DNA from: Geodermatophilus sabuli | GTDB taxonomy: Bacteria; Actinomycetota; Actinomycetes; Mycobacteriales; Geodermatophilaceae | Assembly: GCF_900215145.1 (NCBI RefSeq) | Contig: NZ_OBDO01000010.1 | Location: 1 to 64,000, forward strand | Length of the DNA stretch: 64,000 nt | Direction of reading: 5' to 3' | Part shown: piece after piece, positions 22,935-36,650 of the stretch | How positions within the stretch are numbered: position 1 is the stretch's first letter | How the letters are laid out: each line of letters begins with the position of its first letter | Position numbers and translations under genes: made by a program | Notes under the pieces: generated by a model | The model's input: the letters and a program-made list of their open reading frames with translations, nothing else | Told to the model about the DNA's origin: nothing | Databases searched by the model: none

Positions 22935-23915
22935 TCAGTCCTGGACCTGTTCGAAGGTGATGACGGTCCAGCCGAGCAGCAGCCGGTCACCGTCGGAGAG
23001 CGGGTGCGCGACGCCGGGCTCGAGCTGGGTCCACTCGGTGGCCTCCGGCCCGGCGACGTGCGTGCCGTTGAGCGAGCCGAGGTCGACCAGGGAGACCTCC
23101 CGGCCGTTGCGCTGGATGGCCGCGTGGGCCGAGGAGAGCACGTTCTGGGTGTCGGCGATCGGCACCGGCCGGGCCGTCCCGGCGGTGACCAGCTCGTGGT
23201 TGTCCGGGCGCCGGCCGAGGACGAGGTCCTCGTCGACGGTCACGACGAGGCCGTCGTCGAAGCGCAGGATCGGCGCCGCGGGCGGCTCCGGCTTCCAGAA
23301 GGCCGTCGCCTCACCGCCGTCCGCCTCCTGCGCCGCGGGGGCGGGGGTCTCGTAGGCGGATGAGCCGGCGCTGCCGAAACCGGCGTCGGAGCCGGCGGTG
23401 AACGACGACGGCGCCGGCGACGACGGCACGGCGGCCGACGAGGCGTGTGCGGCAGCGGCGAGCTGCAGCATCGCCCCTGATCCGGGGACGGTGCCCTCGA
23501 TCAGGTCGTAGGCGACACCCGGGGGCATGGAGGGCACCGGCTGGCCGGGGCCCACGTAGAGGGTCTGCCCGAGCTGGAAGCCGGTGGCCAGGGTGCAGCC
23601 GTCGACCGACGCGCCGGAGACCGGGACGCCGTCGACCGCCGGCTGGCCCTTGCCGCACCACAGCGCCACCCCGGTGCCCGTACCGCCCGCGGTGTCGACC
23701 AGCACGAGCGCGAAGGACGCCGAGCTGCCGCCCAGCGTGGCGACCTGACCGGCGATCGCGCCGAGCACCCGTTCCGCGCCGGGGCCGGAGACACCCAGGC
23801 AGGCGTGCAGGGCGGCGACGAGGGCCGGAGAGCCCGGCGCGTCGACCCACAGCAGACCGCCTCCGCGTCGGGCGACGACGGAGTCTCCGGGCAGGACTTC
23901 ACAGCGGTCGGGCAT
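22935..23915 (-). CDS. FHA-domain protein
   Basis: A 326-residue protein with a C-terminal forkhead-associated domain (about residues 215-322) that binds phosphothreonine peptides. The conserved elements are LGRRPDN, the SSAHAAIQR segment and [10 protein letters not shown]. The N-terminal 150 residues ([28 protein letters not shown]) are Gly/Ala-rich, contain no clear catalytic motif and loosely resemble PP2C-like regions; they are joined by a Ser/Pro/Ala linker. It sits inside the glycogen block, so a role in Ser/Thr-kinase signalling to glucan metabolism is conceivable but only inferred from position. Confidence 0.88.
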   Translation of the reverse strand: MPDRCEVLPGDSVVARRGGGLLWVDAPGSPALVAALHACLGVSGPGAERVLGAIAGQVATLGGSSASFALVLVDTAGGTGTGVALWCGKGQPAVDGVPVSGASVDGCTLATGFQLGQTLYVGPGQPVPSMPPGVAYDLIEGTVPGSGAMLQLAAAAHASSAAVPSSPAPSSFTAGSDAGFGSAGSSAYETPAPAAQEADGGEATAFWKPEPPAAPILRFDDGLVVTVDEDLVLGRRPDNHELVTAGTARPVPIADTQNVLSSAHAAIQRNGREVSLVDLGSLNGTHVAGPEATEWTQLEPGVAHPLSDGDRLLLGWTVITFEQVQD

Positions 23916-23961
23916 GGCGCAAGCCTAATGACCTCAGGCACGCGGCGGCGGACCGGCGACG

Positions 23962-24013
23962 CGCCACGCCGACACGCCGCACGGCTCCCGGGACGGGTGC
24001 GACCGGCGTGGCG
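23962..24013 (-). terminator. Inverted repeat after glgP
   Basis: CGCCACGCCG (23962-23971) and CGGCGTGGCG (24004-24013) are perfect 10-bp arms with a 32-bp GC-rich loop, lying between the glgP stop and the ATG of the FHA gene on the same strand. Probably the glgP terminator. Confidence 0.5.
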
Positions 24014-24026
24014 GATGTGTCGCGAG

Positions 24027-26576
24027 CTAGGCGCTGGCGACCACGCCCAGCTCCGCCGGGTCGGCCATGTGCGACGAGTACGGCAGCACGCGCACCGTGT
24101 AGCCGAAGGCGCCGGTGCGCTCCAGCGGCAGCGTCGCGGTGAACCAGTGGCGGGAGCCGTCGGTGTGCTCGTGCTCCATCGGCAGCGTGGTCACCTCGTG
24201 CAGCCCGTCGGCGTCGTCGACCCGCCCGTAGGCCGCCTGCACCTGGACGTCCACGGGGGTGAGGCCGGGCAGCTCCACCTCCGCGCGCAGGGCCAGCGTC
24301 GACCCGATCTCGGGGGTGTCGCCGGCGCCGGTGGCCTCGACGTGGGCGACCCGGACGGCGCTCCAGTGCTCCAGCAGGTGCGCCCGCCAGTCGGCCTCGG
24401 TCCGGGCCGGGCCGTAACCGCCGTCGGCCATCGCGCGGGCGGAGCCGGCGGCCGGGACGTACAGCTGCTGCACGTAGTCGCGGACCATGCGGGTGGCCAG
24501 CACCTTGGGACCGGTCTCGCGCAGGGTGTGGCGCACCATCTCGACCCACCGGGTCGGGACGCCGTCCCGGTCGGTCTCGTAGAAGCGCGGCAGCACCTGG
24601 TTGCCGAGCAGGTCGTAGATCGCCCGCGCCTCGATCTCGTCGCGTCGGTCGGCGTCGGTGACGCCGTCGGCGGTGGGGATGGCCCAGCCGTTCTGACCGT
24701 CGAACCACTCGTCCCACCACCCGTCGCGGATGGAGAGGTTGAGCCCGCCGTTCAGCGCGGCCTTCATGCCCGAGGTGCCGCAGGCCTCCAGCGGGCGCAG
24801 CGGGTTGTTCAGCCAGACGTCGCAACCCCAGTAGAGGTAGCGGGCCATGCCGATGTCGTAGCCGGGCAGGAACGCGATCCGGTGTCGGATCTCGGGGTCG
24901 TCGGCGAACTTCACCATCTGCTGGATCAGCTGTTTGCCGCCGTCGTCGGCCGGGTGGCTCTTGCCGGCGATGACCAGCTGGACCGGCCGCTCAGGGTCCA
25001 GCAGCAGCGCCTTGAGCCGCTGCGGGTCACGCAGCATCAGGGTGAGCCGCTTGTAGGAGGGCACCCGGCGGGCGAAGCCGATGGTGAGGACGTCGGGGTC
25101 GAACGCGGTGGCGGTCCAGCCCACCTCGGACTCCGCGGCCCCGCGGGACAGTGCCGTCTCCCGGAGCCGGCGGCGCACCTCCTCGACCAGCCGGCCGCGC
25201 AGCAGCCGGCGGGTGCTCCACAGGTCACCGGCGGAGATGTGGTCGACGCCGTCGAAGTGCACGTCGCCGTCGACCTCCACCGGGTCGCCCTGGGAGCCGG
25301 CCTGGCTGCCCAGGTCGACCAGCTCACGGGCGGTCCAGGTGGGCGCGTGCACGCCGTTGGTGATGGAGCCGATCGGCACGTCGCCCTCGTCGAAGCCGGC
25401 CCACAGGTCGCGGAACATGTGCCGGCTGACGTGCCCGTGCAGCTGGCTGACGCCGTTGGCGCGCTGACCCAGCCGCAGGCCCATGTGCGCCATGTTGAAC
25501 TTGGTCGGGTCCTCCTCGGCACCCAGCGGGATGAGCTGGTCCAGCGGGACGCCGAACCCGGCGAAGTAGCGCTCGATGAGCGCCCGCGGGAAGCGGTCGA
25601 TGCCGGCGGGCACCGGGGTGTGGGTGGTGAACACCGTGCCGGCCCGCACCGCCTGCAGCGCCTCGGCGAAGGACAGCCCGTGGGACTCGGTCAGCTCGCG
25701 GATCCGCTCCACGCCCTGGAAGCCCGCGTGGCCCTCGTTGGCGTGGAAGACCTCCGGCTGCGGCGTGCCGGTGAGCGAGCAGTAGGCGCGCAGCGCGCGG
25801 ACGCCGCCGATGCCCAGCAGCATCTCCTGGCGCAGCCGGTGGTCCTCGTCGCCGCCGTAGAGGCGGTCGGTGACGCCACGCTCGGCGGGCGCGTTCTCCT
25901 CGATGTCGCTGTCGAGCAGCAGCAGCGAGACCCGGCCGACCTGGGCCCGCCACACGTGCGCGTGCAGGGTGCGGCCCTCGGGCAGCGGCACGGTGATGAC
26001 CGCGGCCGAGCCGTCGGGCTGGCGCAGCAGCTTGACCGGCAGGCCGTGCGGGTCCAGCGAGGGGTAGTGCTCCAGCTGCCAGCCGTCGGCCGACAGGCCC
26101 TGCTCGAAGTACCCGGCGCGGTAGAGCAGCCCCACCCCGATCAGCGGGACGCCGAGGTCGGAGGCGGCCTTGAGGTGGTCGCCGGCGAGGATGCCCAGGC
26201 CCCCGGAGTACTGCGGGAGCACCTCGGTGATGCCGAACTCCGCGGAGAAGTACGCGATGGACGCCGGGGCGTCGGCTCCGAGGGACTGGTACCAGTGCGG
26301 GCCCGACAGGTAGTCCTGCAGGTCGTCGACGACGTCCTGCAGGCGGCGGACGAATCGGCGGTCCCTGGCCAGTGCCGCCAGCCGCTCCGCGGAGACCTCA
26401 CCGAGCACCTTCACCGGGTCCCCGTTGCAGGTGGTCCAGAGGGTCGGGTCGAGGGCCTCGAACAGGTCGCGGGTCTCGGGGTGCCACGACCAGCGGAGGT
26501 TCATCACGAGCTGGGACAGCGGCATCAGCTCCTCGGGGAGCGATGCCCGGACGGTGAACCTTCGGAGAGCGCGCAC
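24027..26576 (-). CDS. glgP: Alpha-glucan phosphorylase
   Basis: A GT35 PLP enzyme releasing glucose-1-phosphate from glycogen. The 849-residue protein belongs to the shorter actinobacterial/archaeal type. The N-terminus carries an alpha-glucan-phosphorylase leader domain ([21 protein letters not shown]); the core has [20 protein letters not shown] and the PLP-lysine region [19 protein letters not shown]. The ATG lies 144 bp from glgE, with which it is divergent, so degradation and synthesis share one intergenic control region. Confidence 0.96.
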   Translation of the reverse strand: MRALRRFTVRASLPEELMPLSQLVMNLRWSWHPETRDLFEALDPTLWTTCNGDPVKVLGEVSAERLAALARDRRFVRRLQDVVDDLQDYLSGPHWYQSLGADAPASIAYFSAEFGITEVLPQYSGGLGILAGDHLKAASDLGVPLIGVGLLYRAGYFEQGLSADGWQLEHYPSLDPHGLPVKLLRQPDGSAAVITVPLPEGRTLHAHVWRAQVGRVSLLLLDSDIEENAPAERGVTDRLYGGDEDHRLRQEMLLGIGGVRALRAYCSLTGTPQPEVFHANEGHAGFQGVERIRELTESHGLSFAEALQAVRAGTVFTTHTPVPAGIDRFPRALIERYFAGFGVPLDQLIPLGAEEDPTKFNMAHMGLRLGQRANGVSQLHGHVSRHMFRDLWAGFDEGDVPIGSITNGVHAPTWTARELVDLGSQAGSQGDPVEVDGDVHFDGVDHISAGDLWSTRRLLRGRLVEEVRRRLRETALSRGAAESEVGWTATAFDPDVLTIGFARRVPSYKRLTLMLRDPQRLKALLLDPERPVQLVIAGKSHPADDGGKQLIQQMVKFADDPEIRHRIAFLPGYDIGMARYLYWGCDVWLNNPLRPLEACGTSGMKAALNGGLNLSIRDGWWDEWFDGQNGWAIPTADGVTDADRRDEIEARAIYDLLGNQVLPRFYETDRDGVPTRWVEMVRHTLRETGPKVLATRMVRDYVQQLYVPAAGSARAMADGGYGPARTEADWRAHLLEHWSAVRVAHVEATGAGDTPEIGSTLALRAEVELPGLTPVDVQVQAAYGRVDDADGLHEVTTLPMEHEHTDGSRHWFTATLPLERTGAFGYTVRVLPYSSHMADPAELGVVASA

Positions 26577-26720
26577 CGCCCGAGACTAACCAGCCCCCCG
26601 CGCCCGCCACAGGCGGCCGACGGGTGTCCCCACGCCCGCCCGACCTGCTCACACGAGCGCGGCGAACGGCGCTCTCCCGCCGACATGCCCGCAGACCGGG
26701 ACCTCGATAGCGTGGCCGGG

Positions 26721-28733
<2,013 letters not shown>

Positions 28734-28780
28734 CCACTCCCCTACCCGCTCCCCTGCTGAACCGAGGGCGACTTCCTGCG

Positions 28781-30649
28781 ATGACCGTTCCCGTCCCTGG
28801 CCTCCCCGCCGGCCGCACCGACTCCCCGAGGTCGGCGCTGCCGGCCCCCGGCGCCGACCCCGACTGGTACAAGCGCGCCGTCTTCTACGAGGTGCTCGTC
28901 CGTGGCTTCGCCGACAGCAACGCCGACGGCGTCGGCGACCTGCGCGGCATGTTGGACAAGCTCGACTACCTGCAGTGGCTGGGCGTCGACTGCCTCTGGC
29001 TCCCGCCGTTCTTCGCCTCGCCGCTGCGCGACGGCGGCTACGACGTCAGCGACTACACCGCGGTGCTGCCGGAGTTCGGTGACATCGAGGACTTCAAGGA
29101 GTTCCTCGACGCCGCCCACGCCCGCGGCATGCGCGTGATCATCGACTTCGTCATGAACCACACCTCGGACCAGCACCCCTGGTTCCAGGCCAGCCGCAGC
29201 GACCCCGAGGGCCCCTACGGCGACTTCTACGTGTGGGCCGACGACGACACCGGCTACCGGGACGCGCGGATCATCTTCGTCGACACCGAGAGCTCCAACT
29301 GGTCCTTCGACCCGGTGCGCAAGCAGTACTTCTGGCACCGCTTCTTCTCCCACCAGCCGGACCTCAACTTCGAGAACCCGCGGGTGCAGGAGGCGATCAT
29401 CGATGCCCTGCGCTTCTGGCTGGACCTGGGCATCGACGGGTTCCGGCTCGACGCCGTCCCCTACCTGTTCGAGGAGGAGGGGACCAACTGCGAGAACCTC
29501 CCGAAGACCCACCAGTTCCTCAAGCACGTCCGCAAGGTCGTCGAGGCCGACTACCCCGACCGCGTGCTGCTGTGCGAGGCGAACCAGTGGCCGGCCGACG
29601 TCGTCGAGTACTTCGGTGAGGACGGCGACGAGTGCCAGATGGCGTTCCACTTCCCGGTGATGCCGCGCCTGTTCATGGGCGTGCGGCGGGAGCAGCGCTT
29701 CCCGATCTCGGAGATCATGGCGCAGACCCCGGACATCCCCGCCAACTGCCAGTGGGGCATCTTCCTGCGCAACCACGACGAGCTGACCCTCGAGATGGTC
29801 ACCGACGAGGAACGCGACTACATGTGGGCCGAGTACGCCAAGGACCCCCGCATGAAGGCCAACATCGGCATCCGTCGCCGGCTGGCGCCGCTGCTGGACA
29901 ACGACATGGACACCCTGGAGCTGTTCAACGCGCTCCTGCTGTCCCTGCCGGGCTCCCCGGTCCTCTACTACGGGGACGAGATCGGCATGGGCGACAACAT
30001 CTGGCTCGGTGACCGCGACGGCGTCCGGACGCCGATGCAGTGGACGCCGGACCGCAACGGCGGCTTCTCCACCGCCGACCCGCAGCGGATGTACCTGCCG
30101 CTGAACCAGGACCCGGTCTACGGCTACCAGGTGACCAACGTCGAGTCCCAGCTGCGCAACACCACCTCGATGCTGCACTGGATCCGGCAGATGATCCGCG
30201 TCCGCAAGGAGCACCCGACCTTCGGGCTGGGCACCTACGCCGAGATCGGCTCGCGCAACCCGACCGTGCTCTCCTTCGTGCGCGAGTTCGGCGACGACGT
30301 CGTGCTGTGCGTGAACAACCTGTCCCGCTTCCCGCAGCCGGTGGAGCTGGACCTGCGCCGGTTCGAGGGCTACACCCCGATCGAGCTCACCGGCCGGGTG
30401 GAGTTCCCGCAGATCGGCGTCCTGCCCTACATGCTCACGCTGGCCGGCCACGGCTTCTACTGGTTCGAGCTGAGCAAGCCCGCCGCGCCCGAGGCCGAGG
30501 AGACCGAGGACTGGGAGAGCACCGCGGCCAGCACGGTCGCGGAGTCCCTGTTGGCCGCGGGGGTGGTCTCCGCCGCGACGGAGATCCCCGGCGACAGCGA
30601 CACCCGGTCCGGAGACGACGTCCCGCCCAGCCCCGGAGGCGACCGATGA
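28781..30649 (+). CDS. treS: Trehalose synthase (maltose alpha-D-glucosyltransferase)
   Basis: TreS interconverts trehalose and maltose, feeding maltose to Mak. The 622-residue GH13 protein contains [15 protein letters not shown], the nucleophile in [16 protein letters not shown], the acid/base in [13 protein letters not shown], and [14 protein letters not shown] roughly 30-residue leader precedes [16 protein letters not shown], and the last 55 residues are acidic and low complexity. It starts 47 bp after glgE and its TGA overlaps the mak ATG. No maltokinase domain is fused; the kinase is separate here. Confidence 0.97.
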   Translation: MTVPVPGLPAGRTDSPRSALPAPGADPDWYKRAVFYEVLVRGFADSNADGVGDLRGMLDKLDYLQWLGVDCLWLPPFFASPLRDGGYDVSDYTAVLPEFGDIEDFKEFLDAAHARGMRVIIDFVMNHTSDQHPWFQASRSDPEGPYGDFYVWADDDTGYRDARIIFVDTESSNWSFDPVRKQYFWHRFFSHQPDLNFENPRVQEAIIDALRFWLDLGIDGFRLDAVPYLFEEEGTNCENLPKTHQFLKHVRKVVEADYPDRVLLCEANQWPADVVEYFGEDGDECQMAFHFPVMPRLFMGVRREQRFPISEIMAQTPDIPANCQWGIFLRNHDELTLEMVTDEERDYMWAEYAKDPRMKANIGIRRRLAPLLDNDMDTLELFNALLLSLPGSPVLYYGDEIGMGDNIWLGDRDGVRTPMQWTPDRNGGFSTADPQRMYLPLNQDPVYGYQVTNVESQLRNTTSMLHWIRQMIRVRKEHPTFGLGTYAEIGSRNPTVLSFVREFGDDVVLCVNNLSRFPQPVELDLRRFEGYTPIELTGRVEFPQIGVLPYMLTLAGHGFYWFELSKPAAPEAEETEDWESTAASTVAESLLAAGVVSAATEIPGDSDTRSGDDVPPSPGGDR

Positions 30650-32016
30650 GCGCACTGACCGATCTGCTCCGCGAATGGATGCCCCACCAGCGCTGGTTCG
30701 GCAGCAAGGGCCGGGAGTGGAGCGACGTCACCGAGGAGGGCTTCCTGCTCGACCAGGCCGACCCGGTGCTGTCGGTGCACCGGGTACGCGTCTCCTACAC
30801 CGACGGCGTGAGCGAGACGTACCTGGTGCCGCTGTCGTGGCGGGACCACCCGGTCGAGGAGCTCAACTCCGCGTTCATCGGCGCGGTGCCCTCGGGGGAG
30901 CGGGAGAGCTACGCCTACGACGCCATGCGCGACCGGGACGCCACCACGCCGTGGCTGATCCACCTGGTCAACGCCTCGACGATCGGGCCCATGCACTTCC
31001 ACCCGGCGGGGGTGGCCTACATCCCCGAGGGCGTGCCCGGCGACATCCTCTCCACCGAGCAGAGCAACACCTCGCTGGTCTACGGCCAGGAGGCGATCTT
31101 CAAGCTGTTCCGGCGGCTGGAGCCCGGGCTCAACCCCGACGTGGAGGTCCACGACGCGCTGCGCAAGACGCAGAACCCGCACATCGCCTCGCTGCTCGGG
31201 CACATCGAGATCGACGACCCCGACCCGTCGGCGGAGCCGGCCACCGTGGCGATGCTGCAGACGTTCGTGCCCAACGCCAGCGACGGCTGGCGGCTGGCCA
31301 CCGCCAGCGTCCGGGACCTGTACGCCGAGGGTGACCTGCACGCCGACGAGGTCGGCGGGGACTTCGCCGCGGAGAGCGAGCGGCTGGGCGCGGCGACCGC
31401 GTCGGTGCACGCCGACATGGCCAAGGTCCTGCCCACCGAGCCCGCCGACCGCTCGTGGTTCGCCACCGTGGCCGAGCAGATGACCGCCCGGCTCGACGCC
31501 GCGATCGCCGTCGTCCCGCAGCTGGCCGAGCACGCCGACGGCCTGCGCGCCGTGTACGCCGCCGTGGCCTCCGCCCAGGAGACCGTCGTCCGGCAGCGGG
31601 TGCACGGCGACCTGCACCTCGGCCAGGTGCTGCGCACCGCCACCGGATGGATCGTGCTGGACTTCGAGGGTGAGCCGGCCCGTCCGCTGGCCGACCGCCG
31701 CGAGCTCGACAGCCCCATGCGTGACGTCGCCGGCATGCTGCGCAGCTTCGACTACGCGGCACGTCACATGCTCGTCGAGCAACCCGACGACTCCCAGCGC
31801 GCATACCGGGCGCAGGAGTGGGCAGAGCGCAACCGCAGCGCCTTCTGCGCCGGGTACTCGGCCGCCAGCGGGCTGAACCCGTGCGGTGACTCCCCGTTGC
31901 TGCGGGCCTTCGAGGCGGACAAGGCCGTGTACGAGTGCGTCTACGAGGCGCGCAACCGCCCACACTGGCTGATGATCCCGCTGCAGTCGCTGTCGCGGCT
32001 CACCGCCGCGGTCTGA
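30646..32016 (+). CDS. mak: Maltokinase (Pep2)
   Basis: Mak phosphorylates maltose at C1 to give the GlgE donor. The 456-residue protein has the N-terminal cap ([20 protein letters not shown]) and the aminoglycoside-phosphotransferase-like kinase core: catalytic [10 protein letters not shown] and metal-binding [16 protein letters not shown], with [17 protein letters not shown] typical of maltokinases. The ATG overlaps the treS stop (ATGA), so TreS and Mak are produced together, consistent with the known TreS-Pep2 complex in mycobacteria. Confidence 0.96.
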   Translation: MSALTDLLREWMPHQRWFGSKGREWSDVTEEGFLLDQADPVLSVHRVRVSYTDGVSETYLVPLSWRDHPVEELNSAFIGAVPSGERESYAYDAMRDRDATTPWLIHLVNASTIGPMHFHPAGVAYIPEGVPGDILSTEQSNTSLVYGQEAIFKLFRRLEPGLNPDVEVHDALRKTQNPHIASLLGHIEIDDPDPSAEPATVAMLQTFVPNASDGWRLATASVRDLYAEGDLHADEVGGDFAAESERLGAATASVHADMAKVLPTEPADRSWFATVAEQMTARLDAAIAVVPQLAEHADGLRAVYAAVASAQETVVRQRVHGDLHLGQVLRTATGWIVLDFEGEPARPLADRRELDSPMRDVAGMLRSFDYAARHMLVEQPDDSQRAYRAQEWAERNRSAFCAGYSAASGLNPCGDSPLLRAFEADKAVYECVYEARNRPHWLMIPLQSLSRLTAAV

Positions 32017-32069
32017 CGCGCGGGCCCACCCGACCACCGACCACCCGCACCGAAGAGGACGGCGACGCG

Positions 32070-34970
32070 ATGACGACCCCCGAGGGGACGACCGACAGCA
32101 CCACCGGCGCCACCGAGCCCACCATCGACTCCGGGAGCCGCCCGCCGGCGACCAAGGAGGAGCTGCAGGCCGCCGTCGAGGAGAAGGCGGCGCGAGCCGA
32201 GGCCGCCGAGAGCGAGCCGGTCGTGAACCCCACCGCGCCGCGCAAGCGGGCCGCGGCGAAGAAGGCACCGGCCGCCAGGAAGGCACCGGCGGCGAAGAAG
32301 ACCACCGCGGCGAAGAAGACGACGGCCGCTGCCACGGACGCCGAGGGCGCCCCGGCGAAGGAGACCGCCAAGCGGGCCGCCGCGAAGAAGGCCACCCCCC
32401 GCGCTGCGGCGGCGAAGAAGACCGCTGCCGCCCGGGCGGCGGGCGACGTGGACACCCCGCAGGACGACGTCGTGCTCGAGCAGGGAGGCACCGCCACCCC
32501 GGTGGTCGCCCCGGCGCCGATCGCCGAGCCCGGCAGTCCCAGCGGCGCACCGGCTCCGCAGCCCGAGCCGCCGAGCCCGGACCCGGCCGAGCCGAGCACG
32601 CCACAGGCGCCGGAGGACGGCGCCGGCGGCGTCGGGACCGGCGAGACCGCCGAGGTCGCGGCCGGCGACGCCGGCGGGCTCCCGTCCGCGGGCGCGGGGC
32701 CCGCGGGCACGGCCGGCACCGGGACGCCCCCGGACGCGCAGCCCGCCGCCGAGGAGGTCACCGGCAAGCAGCTGCGGGCGATCGTGGAGGGCTGGTCCTA
32801 CTCGCCGCACAGCGTGCTCGGCGCGCACCGGGCCGAGCGGGGTTGGGTGGTGCGCACGCTGCGGCCGGACGCGGTCTCGGTCACCGTCGTCGACCAGGAC
32901 GGCTCCCGCCACGAGGCGCGTCAGCTGCACGGCGGCGGGATCTACGAGGCCCAGCTCCCCCAGCAGCCCGGTGACTACCGGATCGAGGTCAGCTACGGCG
33001 ACGGCCAGGGTGGCACCACCACCTTCACCGTCGACGACCCCTACCGCTGGCTGCCCACCGTGGGTGAGCTGGACCAGCACCTCATCCGCGAGGGCCGGCA
33101 CGAGCGGCTCTGGGACGTTCTCGGCGCGCACGTGCGGCGCTACGAGACGCCGGGCGGCCCGGTGGAGGGCGTGTCCTTCGCCGTCTGGGCACCCAACGCC
33201 CAGGGGGTGAAGGTCACCGGCGACTTCGACTACTGGGAGGCCCGCGCCTATCCGATGCGGTCGCTGGGCTCCTCGGGCGTCTGGGAGATCTTCGTCCCCG
33301 GCGTCCAGGTGGGGACGCGCTACCGGTACCACGTGCTCGGTCGCGACGGGGTGTGGCGGGAGAAGTCCGACCCGCTGGCCTTCGCCACCGAGGTGCCGCC
33401 ACTCAACGCCTCGGTCGTCACCGCGTCCACCCACGAGTGGCAGGACGACGCGTGGCTCGCCGACCGCGCGCAGGCCGGCTGGCACCAGCGGCCGATGAGC
33501 GTCTACGAGGTGCACATCGGCTCGTGGCGGCAGGGCCTGTCCTACCGGCAGCTCGCCGACGAGCTGGTCGACTACGTCGTGTCGGCCGGGTTCACCCACA
33601 TCGAGTTCATGCCGGTCGCCGAGCACCCCTTCGGCGGCTCGTGGGGGTACCAGGTCACCTCCTACTACGCCCCGACCGCGCGCTACGGCAGCCCCGACGA
33701 CTTCCGTTACCTGGTGGACCGGGCCCACCAGGCCGGCATCGGCGTCATCGTCGACTGGGTCCCGGCACACTTCCCCAAGGACGACTGGGCGCTGGCCCGC
33801 TTCGACGGCACCCCGCTCTACGAGCACGGTGACCCGCGCCGGGGCGAGCAGCTGGACTGGGGCACCTACGTCTTCGACTTCGGCCGGTCCGAGGTCCGCA
33901 ACTTCCTCGTGGCCAACGCCCTGTACTGGTGCAAGGAGTTCCACGTCGACGGCGTCCGGGTCGACGCGGTGGCCTCGATGCTCTACCTGGACTACTCCCG
34001 CTCGGAGTGGGCGCCCAACAAGTACGGCGGCCGGGAGAACCTGGAAGCCGTGGCGTTCCTGCAGGAGATGAACGCGACGGTCTACCGCGAGGTACCGGGC
34101 GTGGTCACCATCGCCGAGGAGTCGACCGCGTGGCCCGGCGTCACCCGGCCCACGCACCTCGGCGGCCTCGGCTTCGGCTTCAAGTGGAACATGGGCTGGA
34201 TGCACGACTCGCTGGCCTACATCGAGCGCGAGCCGGTGCACCGCAGCTACCACCACGGGCAGCTCACGTTCTCGATGATGTACGCGTACTCCGAGAACTA
34301 CGTGCTGCCGATCAGCCACGACGAGGTCGTCTACGGCAAGGGCTCCCTGCTGCGGAAGATGCCTGGCGACCGGTGGCAGCAGCTGGCCAACCTGCGCGCC
34401 TACCTGGCCTACATGTGGGCGCACCCGGGAAAGCAGTTGCTGTTCATGGGCTCGGAGTTCGGACAGGACGCCGAGTGGGCCGAGAGCCGCTCGCTGGACT
34501 GGTGGCACCTCGACGACCCCGCCCACCGCGGCATCCTCTCGTTGGTCACCGATCTCAACGCCCGCTACAAGGAGCTGCCGGCGCTGTGGTCGCAGGACGT
34601 CGACCCGGCCGGGTTCCAGTGGATCGACGCCAACGACGCGTCGGGCAACGTGCTGTCGTTCCTCCGGTACGGGCTCCCCAGCGCCTCCTCCGGCGGCGAG
34701 TCGGCCGATGCGCCGGGGACCGGCGGTGGGCAGGCGCTGGCCTGCGTCGTCAACTTCTCCGGCGCGCCGCACCACGGCTACCGGATCGGGCTGCCGCGTC
34801 CGGGCACCTGGCGAGAGGTGGTCAACACCGACGCGGAGGGCTACGGCGGCTCGGGCGTGGGCAACCTGGGTGGCATCGAGGCCGTCGAGGAGCCGTGGCA
34901 CGGCCAGCCCTGCTCGGCGACACTGTCGGCTCCGCCGCTGGGCACCGTCTGGTTCCTGCACGAGGGCTGA
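32070..34970 (+). CDS. glgB: Glycogen branching enzyme with long Lys/Ala- and Pro-rich N-terminal extension
   Basis: GlgB introduces alpha-1,6 branches into GlgE-made glucan. Residues about 230-966 are an ordinary branching enzyme: CBM48 domains, GH13 barrel with nucleophile in [17 protein letters not shown], acid in [13 protein letters not shown] and [13 protein letters not shown]. The first 230 residues are extra: residues 58-123 are a Lys/Ala/Thr repeat (units such as [17 protein letters not shown], histone H1/AlgP-like) and 140-230 a Pro/Ala/Gly/Glu linker. ATG 32070 has AGAGGA upstream and the extension is in frame with high GC3, so it appears translated. A start just before the GlgB core would be needed otherwise, and I see no ATG or GTG with a good site there. 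Fourth gene of the GlgE operon. Confidence 0.95.
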   Translation: MTTPEGTTDSTTGATEPTIDSGSRPPATKEELQAAVEEKAARAEAAESEPVVNPTAPRKRAAAKKAPAARKAPAAKKTTAAKKTTAAATDAEGAPAKETAKRAAAKKATPRAAAAKKTAAARAAGDVDTPQDDVVLEQGGTATPVVAPAPIAEPGSPSGAPAPQPEPPSPDPAEPSTPQAPEDGAGGVGTGETAEVAAGDAGGLPSAGAGPAGTAGTGTPPDAQPAAEEVTGKQLRAIVEGWSYSPHSVLGAHRAERGWVVRTLRPDAVSVTVVDQDGSRHEARQLHGGGIYEAQLPQQPGDYRIEVSYGDGQGGTTTFTVDDPYRWLPTVGELDQHLIREGRHERLWDVLGAHVRRYETPGGPVEGVSFAVWAPNAQGVKVTGDFDYWEARAYPMRSLGSSGVWEIFVPGVQVGTRYRYHVLGRDGVWREKSDPLAFATEVPPLNASVVTASTHEWQDDAWLADRAQAGWHQRPMSVYEVHIGSWRQGLSYRQLADELVDYVVSAGFTHIEFMPVAEHPFGGSWGYQVTSYYAPTARYGSPDDFRYLVDRAHQAGIGVIVDWVPAHFPKDDWALARFDGTPLYEHGDPRRGEQLDWGTYVFDFGRSEVRNFLVANALYWCKEFHVDGVRVDAVASMLYLDYSRSEWAPNKYGGRENLEAVAFLQEMNATVYREVPGVVTIAEESTAWPGVTRPTHLGGLGFGFKWNMGWMHDSLAYIEREPVHRSYHHGQLTFSMMYAYSENYVLPISHDEVVYGKGSLLRKMPGDRWQQLANLRAYLAYMWAHPGKQLLFMGSEFGQDAEWAESRSLDWWHLDDPAHRGILSLVTDLNARYKELPALWSQDVDPAGFQWIDANDASGNVLSFLRYGLPSASSGGESADAPGTGGGQALACVVNFSGAPHHGYRIGLPRPGTWREVVNTDAEGYGGSGVGNLGGIEAVEEPWHGQPCSATLSAPPLGTVWFLHEG

Positions 34971-34980
34971 GCGCCTCCCC

Positions 34981-35011
34981 TGCGCGGCCGGCGCACCTCC
35001 CCGGCCGCGCA
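34981..35011 (+). terminator. Hairpin terminator after glgB
   Basis: TGCGCGGCCGG and CCGGCCGCGCA form 11-bp perfect arms around a 9-base loop, starting 10 bases after the glgB stop. Likely end of the glgE-treS-mak-glgB transcript. Confidence 0.7.
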
Positions 35012-35192
35012 GTGAACCCGCCTGCAGCGCGTCCCCGGCGCCGGCCCGACGCCGCACGCGCCGGTGACCGACCGCTCGACGGCGCGTGCGCCGGACACAC
35101 CCCCTGACGAGGCCCTGACCGGGCATCATGTGCCGGCTCCCCGCCCGCCGTCTGGCCGCGGCGGTCCCGCCCAGACGAGGGAACACGGCTCC

Positions 35193-36583
35193 ATGAGGCA
35201 GGTCCTGCGCGGCGCGACGACCGCGGCTGCCGTGGGCGGCGTGCTGCTGCTCGCGGGTTGCTCCACCACGGTCCCCGGTACCGCGATGCCGGCCGACCCG
35301 GTGACCGACGTGTCGGCCGAGGCCTTCCCGGTCACCGGGGCCACCGACGACGACATCGACCGCTCCGCCCGCAACGCGCTGGCCGACCTCACCACCTTCT
35401 GGACCGGCGCCTACCCCGAGTTCTACGACGCGGAGCTGACCCCGCTGCGTGGCGGCTACTCCTCGGTGGACGCCGACGACATCGACCCGGGCCTGTACCC
35501 GGACACCGGGGTGGGCTGCCAGCAGCTGCCGATCGACCCGTCCGAGGTCGAGGGCAACGCCTTCTACGAGCAGACCTGCGACGTCATCGTCTACGACGGT
35601 GCGCTCCTGGAGGGCTGGGCGAGCTGCACGGCCGCTTCCTGGGCCCGGCCGTCATGGCCCACGAGTTCGGCCACGCCATGCAGGCCCGGTTCGGCTTCAG
35701 CGAGGTGACGATCCGCGACGAGACGCAGGCCGACTGCTTCGCCGGTCCGTTCACCCGCTGGGTGGCCGACGGCAACGCCGAGCACGTCAGCCTGCGCGTT
35801 CCGGAGCTCGACGACGTCCTCGTGGGGTTCCTCGAGCTCCGCGACCCGGTGGGTACCGACGAGGACGTGGAGGGGGCGCACGGCTCCGGGTTCGACCGGG
35901 TGTCGGGCTTCCACTCCGGCTACACCGGCGGCGTGGGCACCTGCCGCGACGAGTTCGGCCCCGACCGGGTCTTCACCGCCCGCGAGTTCGACGACCGGCT
36001 CGACGAGGCCAACGAGGGCAACGCGCCCTACGAGGACATCGGCACCCTCGTCGCCGACTCGCTGCCGCTGTTCTACGACTCCTGGTTCCCGCAGGTCGCC
36101 GGCACCGCCTTCGAGGCGCCGGCCATCGCGGGCTTCGACGGCACCGCGCCGGACTGCGGCGACATGCGTGCCGAGGACCTCGACCTCGGGTACTGCGCGG
36201 CCGACGGCACCGTCTACGTCGACGAGACCGACCTGCTCCAGCCCGCCTACTCCGACGTCGGCGACTTCGCCGTCGCCACCGCGGTGTCCCTGCCCTACGC
36301 CGAGGCCGCCCGCGACCAGCTGGGGCTGTCCACCGACGACAGCGCCGCGACGGTGTCGACGGTGTGCCTGACCGGCTGGTACACCGCCCGCTTCGTCGAC
36401 GGCGACTTCGAGGAGGTCACCGAGCTGTCCCCCGGCGACGTCGACGAGGCGATCGTCTTCCTGCTCACGTACGGCCGGTCCGGCAGCGTGCTGGCCGACG
36501 TCGGGACCAGGGGCTTCGAGCTGGTCGGGGCCTTCCGCGACGGATTCCTGGAGGGCGGCACCGCCTGCGACCTGGGCATCTGA
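35193..36583 (+). pseudogene. Neutral zinc metallopeptidase lipoprotein, frameshifted
   Basis: Starts MRQVLRGATTAAAVGGVLLL with lipobox LAGC (Cys23) and follows the same layout as the intact paralogue at 36651. The first frame runs to about residue 139 (VIVYDGALLEG) and then goes out of register, stopping at 35708; the second frame supplies GELHGRFLGPAVMAHEFGHAM and continues to 36583. One extra G in the GGG run at 35612-35614 would restore LEGLGELHGRF and a 463-residue protein with the HEFGH zinc site and ETQADCFAG. So it is a one-base deletion: a sequencing error, a recent pseudogene, or a frameshift site. Both halves keep strong coding bias and similarity, implying a very recent event. Confidence 0.8.
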
Positions 36584-36650
36584 GGCAGGCCACCGGCGGG
36601 GCCCCGCTCCCCCAGCGAGGCCGCCGCCGGGGTGGGACGATGCCCCGGAC

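Noticed and set aside
31941-35186. 1081-codon minus-strand frame opposite glgB
   Set aside because: Exact mirror of mak and glgB, low complexity, no start-site features.
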